This document shows, piece by piece, positions 1-4,788 of a stretch of 5,526 nt of DNA. Origin of the DNA: Frankia sp. (GTDB lineage: Bacteria > Actinomycetota > Actinomycetes > Frankiales > Frankiaceae); contig JADGHD010000365.1 of assembly GCA_019689615.1 (NCBI GenBank), positions 1-5,526 of the forward strand, given 5' to 3'. The position numbers and the translations under genes were made by a program. Within the stretch, counting starts at the first letter, position 1. Every line of letters starts with the position of its first letter. The notes beneath the pieces were generated by a model. That model searched no databases and was not told where the DNA came from. It saw nothing but the letters and a program-made list of their open reading frames with translations.

Positions 1-376
1 GCCCCGGCTCGCCGACCATCCCGCCGTGCCCGCCCCGCGCTGGCTGCTCGACCTGTCCTGGCTGCTCGACCTGTCCGGGGTGCTCGACCTGTCCGGGGTG
101 CCCGGACCGCGCCTGCCCGGGCTGCTCGGACCGCGCCTGTCCGGGCTGCTCGGACCACGCCTGCCCGGGGCGCCCGGACCGCGCCGGCTGGTCGGCCTGT
201 CCGGTGTGCCGCGCCTGCGCCGGCCGCGGCGCCTGTTCCCGCTGGGCGAAGGAGTGCTCCCGCGCCGCGTGCTGGCTGTTCCGCCCGGACGACCACCGGC
301 GTGCCAGGCCGAGCGAACGGCGCCACAGTGACCGGCCGCGCGCCGGGTCGAGCCGCGGGCGCTGCTCGGTCTCCAC
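1..376 (-). CDS. Arg/Gln/Pro-rich repeat protein, N-terminal part (runs off left edge)
   Basis: I do not recognise this protein. A minus-strand frame begins with GTG at 376-374 and stays open to the window edge, giving 125 residues. The start is chosen because GAAGGAGG lies 7 nt upstream (384-391), a near-perfect ribosome binding site. Residues 1-57 are Arg-rich and basic with two Trp (18 and 28). Residues 59-112 are repeats: one 12-residue degenerate unit, three 8-residue units of the GQARSEQP type, then three 6-residue units of the GQVEQP type. The visible part has no signal peptide, membrane segment or catalytic motif, so it is probably a disordered N-terminal region in front of a domain outside the window. 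The gene is divergent from the first lipoprotein. The open frame and strong ribosome binding site favour a real gene. Its function is unknown. Confidence 0.68.
   Translation of the reverse strand, partial: METEQRPRLDPARGRSLWRRSLGLARRWSSGRNSQHAAREHSFAQREQAPRPAQARHTGQADQPARSGRPGQAWSEQPGQARSEQPGQARSGHPGQVEHPGQVEQPGQVEQPARGGHGGMVGEPG
41..202 (-). repeat. In-frame tandem repeats, 18-nt and 24-nt units
   Basis: Read on the minus strand, 202-167 is a degenerate 36-nt unit (GQADQP plus ARSGRP). Then 166-143, 142-119 and 118-95 are 24-nt units (GQAWSEQP, GQARSEQP, GQARSGHP), and 94-77, 76-59 and 58-41 are 18-nt units (GQVEHP, GQVEQP, GQVEQP). All are multiples of three and keep the coding register. 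The last two 18-nt units are identical at the DNA level. Slippage or unequal crossover probably expanded them, and copy number may vary between strains. Confidence 0.85.
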
Positions 377-383
377 GCGCCGG

Positions 384-391
384 CCTCCTTC
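384..391 (-). promoter_or_regulatory. Ribosome binding site of the left-edge gene
   Basis: On the minus strand GAAGGAGG is followed by 7 nt (CCGGCGC) and then GTG. This is the strongest Shine-Dalgarno match in the window, and it is the main evidence for the strand and start of the repeat protein. Confidence 0.75.
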
Positions 392-570
392 GACTACTTC
401 TGATGTTTCGCGTGGGCGGCGTGCCGGCCCGGTCCTCGCCCGCCGTCGCGGCAGAATCGTCGCAGCCCTCCGGCTGTCACGCCGGTGTCGGGACCGAGTT
501 CGTCGTATGCGCGACAGCCTGAACGCTCCGTGCGCTTCCCACTCTCTTTCCTGAGAAAGTCCCGGTGATA

Positions 571-607
571 CTGGCAGCACCGTCGCATGGTGGTGCCAGC
601 ACCACCA
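571..607. promoter_or_regulatory. Overlapping, mutually exclusive inverted repeats
   Basis: Arm A (571-581, CTGGCAGCACC) pairs with arm B (589-599, GGTGGTGCCAG) at 10 of 11 positions across a 7-nt loop. Most of arm B (588-596, TGGTGGTGC) also pairs perfectly with arm C (599-607, GCACCACCA), leaving 2 nt between. A:B and B:C cannot form together. The site could be a palindromic protein-binding site, or an RNA switch if transcribed. No U-tract follows, and no gene starts within 200 bp downstream on the plus strand, so its function is open. Confidence 0.45.
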
Positions 608-640
608 ACAAGCCTGCTACCGGGGGATCCGTGGGACTGA

Positions 641-653
641 CCGCCGGTGGCGG
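641..653. repeat. Short perfect inverted repeat
   Basis: CCGCC and GGCGG flank a 3-nt spacer. It is short and GC-rich, so it may be chance. It is noted because it adds to the concentration of dyads between the two divergent genes. Confidence 0.25.
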
Positions 654-748
654 CGCAATATAGCAGCCCCCGCAAAGGGCCGGCCCAGGTCGGGGATGTC
701 CGCGGACCGACAATGCCGGAGCTGGCTTTCTCGCGATTTTCCCAGGCA

Positions 749-778
749 TCGTTGTCAGCAACGAATAACGGCAGTTAT
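749..778. promoter_or_regulatory. Two abutting dyads, candidate operator of lipoprotein 1
   Basis: TCGTTGTCAGCAACGA (749-764) has perfect 6-bp arms around TCAG. ATAACGGCAGTTAT (765-778) follows with no gap and has perfect 5-bp arms around GGCA. The first covers the candidate -35 element and the second covers most of the candidate -10 element. This would suit control by a dimeric regulator. The regulator is unknown, and the call rests on symmetry and position only. Confidence 0.4.
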
Positions 779-781
779 CGC
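752..781 (+). promoter_or_regulatory. Candidate promoter of lipoprotein 1
   Basis: TTGTCA (752-757) differs by one base from TTGACA. TATCGC (776-781), a weak -10 match, lies 18 nt further on. Transcription would start near 788, giving a leader of about 26 nt that still contains the ribosome binding site at 802-808. It sits in the least GC-rich part of the region. The -10 match is poor, so this is tentative. Confidence 0.35.
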
Positions 782-813
782 GCTGTCGACCGGGATGTCG
801 CGGAGGAGAAACG

Positions 814-1602
814 GTGAGGGGCATCGGGTGGGGCAGGCGGCTGGGACGGGCTGGGTGCGCCGGCCTGGCCGCGGTGGTGCTGGCCGTCGGGGTCGCGGCC
901 TGCGACGGCAAGTCGGGCTCGGGCACGGGCTCGGGGAAGACGACCATCGGGAAGACCCGTCCCGACTCCGACGGCCCGAGCTCCGGCGTCGGTGGCAACC
1001 CGTCCGCGTCGCCGACGCCGAGCCAGCTGCGCGCCGCGGACTTCGTGCTCACCGCCGGCCCGGCGACGGCGGGCTTCACCGGCGCGCCCGGTAGCCCGTC
1101 CGACGACGGCGACGACAGCGCCCGGATCGCGGCCGCCGAGTGCGTCGGCGTCGACTACGTTCCGGCGCAGGAGACCGACCGCGCCGCCGGGGACACCTTC
1201 GTCAGCCGCGAGGACCAGCTGGTCCAGGTCAGCAGCGAGGCGAAGATCCTGCCCGCGTCCGATGTCGCGATCAGTGCCCAAATCGTTACCGACCCCGCGT
1301 TCGGCGACTGCTTCTGGCAGCAGCTCGAGAACACGTTGGCGAGCGCCGCGGACGACCGCGTGGAGTACGAGATCGTCGCCGTCGAGACGCCGCCCGCGCC
1401 GGACGGTGCGACCGCGCTCATCCGCGTCTCGCTGGGGATCACCGACGACACCGGCACCTATGGCTTCGTCCTCGACACCATCTACTTCTACGTCGGCCAG
1501 GTCGCCGTCCAGCTCCAGTACCAGAACGTGGGCAACATCCCGCCGGCCGACGTCGAGCAGGCGATGGTCGACCAGATCGCCGGCAAGCTCGCCGCGCAGT
1601 AG
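814..1602 (+). CDS. Lipoprotein, paralogue 1 of 3
   Basis: Predicted 262-residue secreted lipoprotein of unknown function. GTG at 814 is supported by GGAGGAG at 802-808 with a 5-nt spacer. Residues 1-29 form a lipoprotein signal peptide: a basic head, a hydrophobic core, and the lipobox V-A-A-C with the modified Cys at residue 30. Signal peptidase II would cleave before it. A Gly/Ser/Pro/Thr-rich linker runs to about residue 70. The folded part opens with AADFVLTAGPATAGF (residues 74-88), carries two Cys (110 and 166) likely to form a disulfide, and ends in a block around TIYFYVGQVAVQL. The two following genes encode the same architecture. The fold may be comparable to extracellular sensor-type domains of actinobacterial lipoproteins, but that is only a guess. 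A stem-loop at 1696-1731 follows the gene. Confidence 0.85.
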   Translation: MRGIGWGRRLGRAGCAGLAAVVLAVGVAACDGKSGSGTGSGKTTIGKTRPDSDGPSSGVGGNPSASPTPSQLRAADFVLTAGPATAGFTGAPGSPSDDGDDSARIAAAECVGVDYVPAQETDRAAGDTFVSREDQLVQVSSEAKILPASDVAISAQIVTDPAFGDCFWQQLENTLASAADDRVEYEIVAVETPPAPDGATALIRVSLGITDDTGTYGFVLDTIYFYVGQVAVQLQYQNVGNIPPADVEQAMVDQIAGKLAAQ

Positions 1603-1606
1603 CGCC

Positions 1607-1618
1607 CGCGTCGACGCG
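1607..1618. repeat. 12-bp perfect palindrome
   Basis: CGCGTCGACGCG begins 4 nt after the stop codon of lipoprotein 1. Without a T-tract or a loop it is unlikely to be a terminator. It may be a binding site or chance in this GC-rich DNA. Confidence 0.25.
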
Positions 1619-1695
1619 TGCCGTCCGGCCCGGGGTCCTGCCCCCTCCTTCTGGGCCGGCCGGCGGCCCGGCGAGGCGCTGGCTCAGCGGCAGTC

Positions 1696-1731
1696 AGGGA
1701 CCCGGCCACCAGGTGCGGTGGCCGGGTCCTT
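1696..1731 (+). terminator. Strong stem-loop downstream of lipoprotein 1
   Basis: A perfect 13-bp stem (1698-1710 with 1717-1729) encloses the loop AGGTGC. A G-T wobble and an A-T pair extend it at the base. It begins 93 nt after the stop of lipoprotein 1 and ends 87 nt before lipoprotein 2. Only a short TT follows, which is usual for terminators in GC-rich actinobacteria. It probably ends the first transcript, at least partly. Confidence 0.7.
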
Positions 1732-1818
1732 AGGCTGCCAGCGGGAGGCGGTCTGGGCGGTTTGCCGGGACATCGGCGAGCGCGCCTGGCGGAGCAGGGG
1801 AAGCTGAGGGAGCAACGC

Positions 1819-2598
1819 ATGCGGTCGACACTGGGCGGGGTGCGCGCGCGACGGGCCCGGGTGGCCACGGCCGCGCTGGCCGGTTCGCTCGCGCTGGCCG
1901 GATGCGGGCTGCTCGGCTCGGACGACGAGGAGCCGGCCGCGTCACCGGCGGCCACCACCACGCCCCCGGCCGTGGCGCAGCCGGTGGAGACGACGACGCC
2001 CGCCGCGGCCCCGCCGCGGGCGGCCGACTACATCCTGACCGCCGCGAACCTCACCGGGTTCGCCCCGAGCGGCGCGCCGGGCGACGGGCTGGCGCCGTTC
2101 GGCGAGCTGGCCGCGTGCCTGGGCATCTCCGGCACGGACGTGGCCGACGGCTCGACCGACCGGGCCGAGAGCGAGCGGCTGACCAGCCAGGCCTCCGGCG
2201 TGGTCGTCTGGTCGGCCGCGCAGGTCGTGCCGCCGGCCCAGCTCGAGCGGGACAGTGGGCTGCTGCGCCACCCGCGCTTCCAGGACTGCGCAGCCCAGGC
2301 GGCCCTCGCCGATGCCGTGTACGACATCGAGTCGCGGTACGGGGCCGGTTCCGTGCTCGACAACGAGGTCGTGACCCGCGAGACCACGGTCCCCGCCGGC
2401 GCGCTCGGGCGCACCTCGGTCGTCGTGCTCGCGGGCGTGGCCGGCGCTGGCCAGGTCGAGCGGTTCTACGAGACGATCTACCTCGGGTCCGGCCAGGTGG
2501 CCGCGCAGCTGCACCTGGCCGGGGAGATCGAGCCGCCAGGCGAGGAGCTCGTCGCCACGGCCGTGAGCCAGCTGACCCAGAAGCTCAGCCAGCAGTAG
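1819..2598 (+). CDS. Lipoprotein, paralogue 2 of 3
   Basis: Predicted 259-residue lipoprotein of unknown function. ATG at 1819 is preferred over an in-frame GTG at 1618 for two reasons. GAGGGAG lies 6 nt upstream (1806-1812), and the signal peptide begins exactly here. The GTG would add 67 residues encoded across the stem-loop. The head is Arg-rich, followed by a hydrophobic core and the lipobox L-A-G-C, with the lipidated Cys at residue 29. A Thr/Pro/Ala-rich linker runs to about residue 66. The folded region starts with RAADYILTAANLTGF (67-81), has Cys at 100 and 157, and ends in a block around TIYLGSGQVAAQL. Motif order, Cys spacing and length match the flanking genes, so these are tandem duplicates that have diverged strongly. 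No clear promoter was seen in the gap before it. Confidence 0.85.
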   Translation: MRSTLGGVRARRARVATAALAGSLALAGCGLLGSDDEEPAASPAATTTPPAVAQPVETTTPAAAPPRAADYILTAANLTGFAPSGAPGDGLAPFGELAACLGISGTDVADGSTDRAESERLTSQASGVVVWSAAQVVPPAQLERDSGLLRHPRFQDCAAQAALADAVYDIESRYGAGSVLDNEVVTRETTVPAGALGRTSVVVLAGVAGAGQVERFYETIYLGSGQVAAQLHLAGEIEPPGEELVATAVSQLTQKLSQQ

Positions 2599-2600
2599 CG

Positions 2601-2655
2601 GCACGGCCCCCGCGCGCCGGCCGTCTCGGTGACCACGCGAGGGCGCGGGGCGTGC
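2601..2655 (+). terminator. Stem-loop just after lipoprotein 2
   Basis: GCACG (2601-2605) pairs with CGTGC (2651-2655), and CCCCGCGC (2608-2615) pairs with GCGCGGGG (2643-2650). This gives 13 pairs with a 2-nt bulge and a 27-nt loop. It begins 2 nt after the stop codon. With no U-tract and a long loop it could terminate transcription or protect the 3' end of the message. Lipoprotein 3 starts 50 nt later, so read-through is possible. Confidence 0.45.
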
Positions 2656-2692
2656 CCGGCTGGCCACGTTCGCCGATGGCCCCGTCGATGGC

Positions 2693-2697
2693 AGGAG
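2693..2697 (+). promoter_or_regulatory. Ribosome binding site that points to a TTG start
   Basis: AGGAG lies 8 nt before TTG at 2706. In-frame ATG codons at 2676 and 2688 have no such site upstream. This decides the start of lipoprotein 3. Confidence 0.55.
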
Positions 2698-2705
2698 ATG
2701 AGGCG

Positions 2706-3548
2706 TTGACCGCACACCAGGCGCGTCGGAGGCGGCGGCCGCCGCTGGCCGGCGCGCTCGCCGTCGCCGTCGCGGTGCTGCTCGCCGGCTGCGGTGGTGG
2801 CGACGGCGAGAAGTCCGCCAACGGGCCGGTCAAGCGCCCCCGCCAGCAGGCCGGCGCGCCGGGCCCGTCGGGCTCGCCGCCGCCGGGGGAGCGCCTCGAG
2901 CTGGTCGCGGACAACTTCGTGCTCACCGCTGGCCCGGAGACCGCCGGGTTCGCGTCGCGGTCCAGGTCGGCTGACGACTACGTCGACACCGTCGACCAGG
3001 AGTTCGCCGACTGCCTCGGGGTCGAGATCGCGGATCTGGCGGACGTCTCGACCGAGACCGCGTTCGGCGACGAGTTCACCGACAGCAGCGGTCTGACCCT
3101 GGCCTCCGTGGCCGCCATGGTCCCCGCCGGCACGGTGGAGCGGGACCGGCGGATCCTGGCCCTGCCCGACTACCCGCGCTGCCTGGCCGAGTCGGCGGTG
3201 CGGGCCTCCGTCGCCGCGGGCCTGCCGACGGAGCTGGTGTCGGCGCAGCGCGGTCCCGAGCTGCCCGGCGTCATGGCCAGCGTCTCGATGGTCCTCCGGG
3301 TCGTTGTCAGCCTGCCGGACGGGGGCGACGGCCGGCCCGGCGGTGACGACGGCGCGGTCCCGGTCGGCTACGGCCGCCCGGCCGCTGGCCGGGCGATCAG
3401 CACGCTGCTCTACTACGACCAGTACTTCGTCGCCCAGGACGAGGTCGAGACGACGGTGCACGTCACCTCGTACGGGCTGGCGGCGGACGAGACACTGGTC
3501 CGCCCGGCCGTCGCCCAGGTCGTCGACAAGGTCTCCCGCCAGGCCTGA
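2706..3548 (+). CDS. Lipoprotein, paralogue 3 of 3
   Basis: Predicted 280-residue lipoprotein of unknown function. The TTG start at 2706 is preferred because AGGAG lies 8 nt upstream and because it puts the lipobox Cys at residue 29, as in paralogue 2. ATG codons at 2688 and 2676 are alternatives that would add 6 or 10 residues. The signal peptide has five consecutive Arg (7-11), an Ala/Val/Leu core and L-A-G-C. A Pro/Gly-rich linker reaches about residue 62. The folded part has NFVLTAGPETAGF (70-82), Cys 103 and Cys 159, and a C-terminal block ending in VAQVVDKVSRQA. Residues 203-229 are a Gly/Asp/Pro-rich stretch that the other two copies lack, inserted before the C-terminal block, probably as a surface loop. 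The gene converges on psuG. Confidence 0.82.
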   Translation: MTAHQARRRRRPPLAGALAVAVAVLLAGCGGGDGEKSANGPVKRPRQQAGAPGPSGSPPPGERLELVADNFVLTAGPETAGFASRSRSADDYVDTVDQEFADCLGVEIADLADVSTETAFGDEFTDSSGLTLASVAAMVPAGTVERDRRILALPDYPRCLAESAVRASVAAGLPTELVSAQRGPELPGVMASVSMVLRVVVSLPDGGDGRPGGDDGAVPVGYGRPAAGRAISTLLYYDQYFVAQDEVETTVHVTSYGLAADETLVRPAVAQVVDKVSRQA

Positions 3549-3570
3549 CCGTCGGCGTGGCTGGCCGCTG

Positions 3571-3598
3571 GCCGGCCGCGAGGTCGTGCGCGGCCGGT
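3571..3598. terminator. Stem-loop between convergent genes
   Basis: CCGGCCGCG (3572-3580) pairs perfectly with CGCGGCCGG (3589-3597) around an 8-nt loop, with an extra G-T wobble at the base. It lies in the 79-bp gap between the ends of lipoprotein 3 and psuG, where one stem-loop can serve both strands. No T-tract is present on either side. Confidence 0.6.
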
Positions 3599-3627
3599 GA
3601 ACGGCAGCGGTGGGCCCGCCAGGGCGG

Positions 3628-4671
3628 TCAGCCGGTAGGCGTGCCCGCCCGGGCAGCCCAGGCGGTGGCGATCGCCGCGGCGACGGCCGCGTTGTTGCGC
3701 ACGACCGCGATGTTGACCTCCAGGCTCGCCCCGCCGGTCTCCCGGTGGAAGGCGGCCAGCAGGTAGGGGGTGACGTCCTTGCCGCGCAGGCCCTCGCGGC
3801 TGGCCGCGGCGAGCGCCTGCCCGAGCACCCGGTCGTGCAGGTCGCGGTCGAGCGCGTCGGCGGCGGCCACCGGGTTGGCGACGACGAGCGCGCCCGGCAG
3901 GCCGAGCCGGGTGGCGGCCGCCATCATCGCGGCGACCTGGTCGGCGTCCTCCACCCGCCAGTCCAGGGCGAACCCGGTGGTCGGCAGGTAGAAGCCGGGG
4001 AAGTCGCCGGTGCGCCAGCCGACCACGGTCACCCCGAGGGTCTCCAGCCGCTCCAGGGTCGCGCCCACGTCGAGGATCGACTTCACGCCGGCGCAGACGA
4101 CGGTCACCGGCGTGGCGGCGAGCACCGGCAGGTCAGCGGACTCGTCGTAGCTCGGCCCGCCGTCGGCGGCGCCCCGGTGCACTCCGCCGAGCCCGCCGGT
4201 GGCGAACACCCGGATCCCGGCCTTCGCCGCCAGCCACGCGGTCGAGGCGACCGTGGTCGCGCCGGTGGCCCCGAGCGCGCAGGCCGGCGCGAGGTCGCGG
4301 GTGGACAGCTTGCGGATCGCCGGGTCGCCGGAGGTGATCCGCTCGAGCGCGGCGTCGTCCAGCCCCACCGTCGGCCGCCCGTCCAGCACGGCGATCGTCG
4401 CCGGCACCGCGCCGAGCTCGCGGACCAGCTGCTCCAGCCCGGCGCCCACGGCCCGGTTGCGCGGCCGCGGCAGCCCGTGCGCGAGCAGCGTGGACTCCAG
4501 CGCCACCACCGGCCGCCCGGCCGCCACCGCGGCCAGCACCTCGTCCGACACCACCAGCTCCGGCAGCTCTGGCAGGTCCGGGATGGCTGGCGGCGGCGGG
4601 GTGGCGAGGCTGCCCGTGGCCCCGGCGGGGGACCCGGCGACCGGGGCAGGTGGCTGGATGCTGGGGCGCAT
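3628..4671 (-). CDS. psuG: Pseudouridine-5'-phosphate glycosidase
   Basis: This cytosolic enzyme reversibly cleaves the C-C glycosidic bond of pseudouridine 5'-phosphate to give uracil and ribose 5-phosphate (EC 4.2.1.70), in pseudouridine salvage. Numbered from ATG 4671 (347 residues), the family motifs are VALESTLLAHGLPRPRN (56-72, Glu59), RKLSTRDL (Lys121), ATGGLGGVHRGA (His165), SADL (Asp180), CAGVKSILD (Lys197), GKDVTPYLL (297-305) and SLEVNIAVVRNNA (Asn320). From memory of the E. coli enzyme these correspond to Glu31, Lys93, His137, Asp149, Lys166 and Asn289; spacing agrees after one 3-residue insertion. About 28 extra Pro/Ala-rich residues precede the conserved core. In-frame ATGs at 4770 and 4761 would add up to 33 unconserved residues and lack ribosome binding sites. 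The kinase partner psuK is not adjacent. Confidence 0.95.
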   Translation of the reverse strand: MRPSIQPPAPVAGSPAGATGSLATPPPPAIPDLPELPELVVSDEVLAAVAAGRPVVALESTLLAHGLPRPRNRAVGAGLEQLVRELGAVPATIAVLDGRPTVGLDDAALERITSGDPAIRKLSTRDLAPACALGATGATTVASTAWLAAKAGIRVFATGGLGGVHRGAADGGPSYDESADLPVLAATPVTVVCAGVKSILDVGATLERLETLGVTVVGWRTGDFPGFYLPTTGFALDWRVEDADQVAAMMAAATRLGLPGALVVANPVAAADALDRDLHDRVLGQALAAASREGLRGKDVTPYLLAAFHRETGGASLEVNIAVVRNNAAVAAAIATAWAARAGTPTG

Positions 4672-4677
4672 GCCCCG

Positions 4678-4683
4678 ACGATA
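4678..4683 (-). promoter_or_regulatory. Candidate -10 element of psuG, leaderless transcript
   Basis: On the minus strand TATCGT fits the actinobacterial TANNNT pattern. Exactly 6 nt (CGGGGC) separate it from the ATG at 4671, which places the transcription start at or next to the A of the start codon. No usable Shine-Dalgarno sequence precedes this ATG. No good -35 hexamer is visible. Confidence 0.45.
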
Positions 4684-4777
4684 AGAGTCGACGGTCCGGG
4701 TCCCGTTTCCGGAGGGCGAATCGTCCCGGATTCCACGCTTCGTGACCGAACCGGGCGTCATCGCGTCCACGCTGGGT

Positions 4778-4782
4778 AGGTG
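4778..4782 (+). promoter_or_regulatory. Ribosome binding site of the HAD-family gene
   Basis: AGGTG lies 6 nt before ATG 4789. An in-frame TAG at 4777-4779 closes the frame just upstream, leaving only GTG 4780 as an earlier start. That GTG overlaps the site and has no ribosome binding site of its own. Confidence 0.55.
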
Positions 4783-4788
4783 GACTGC

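Larger units (their letters stand above)
377..813. other. Divergent intergenic region, 437 bp, no credible gene
   Basis: This stretch lies between the start of the left-edge gene (minus) and lipoprotein 1 (plus). GC falls to about 58% over 541-600 and about 52% over 721-780, well below the neighbouring genes, as expected for regulatory DNA. It contains several inverted repeats (546-559, 571-607, 641-653, 749-764, 765-778), described separately where notable. Short open frames here, on either strand, lack ribosome binding sites and recognisable protein features. No tRNA or known riboswitch was recognised by eye. Confidence 0.6.

Noticed and set aside
41..166. CRISPR-like or regulatory direct repeats
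   Set aside because: Units are 18 or 24 nt with no spacers, all are multiples of three, and variation keeps the amino acid pattern. These are coding tandem repeats.
26..331. Plus-strand Leu/Pro/Gly-rich repeat frame (101 residues)
   Set aside because: It has no ribosome binding site. It is the exact antisense of the minus-strand frame that has a strong ribosome binding site and an open end, and its composition is what the reverse of a Gly-Gln-rich repeat would give.
546..559. Small hairpin CTTTC-CTGA-GAAAG
   Set aside because: A five-pair stem is too short to call as a terminator or operator alone, and no gene end is nearby.
571..607. Attenuator controlling lipoprotein 1
   Set aside because: The more likely promoter lies downstream at 752-781, so this structure would not be in that transcript. 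No leader peptide or U-tract was seen.
477..1079. Minus-strand 200-residue frame across the intergenic region and lipoprotein 1
   Set aside because: It overlaps the signal peptide and linker of lipoprotein 1 on the opposite strand, has no recognisable domain and crosses the less GC-rich regulatory DNA.
1902..2705. Long upstream extension of the lipoprotein 3 frame (548 residues in all)
   Set aside because: The extension is an out-of-frame Arg/Gly-rich shadow of lipoprotein 2. It would put the lipoprotein signal peptide in the middle of a protein.
2478..3461. Minus-strand 327-residue frame opposite lipoprotein 3
   Set aside because: High-GC antisense shadow: Arg/Gly/His-rich, without domains, opposite a gene with signal peptide and paralogues.
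3610..4779. Plus-strand 389-residue frame opposite psuG
   Set aside because: It is Gly/Arg/His-rich with no motifs, while the opposite strand encodes a full PsuG with all catalytic residues.
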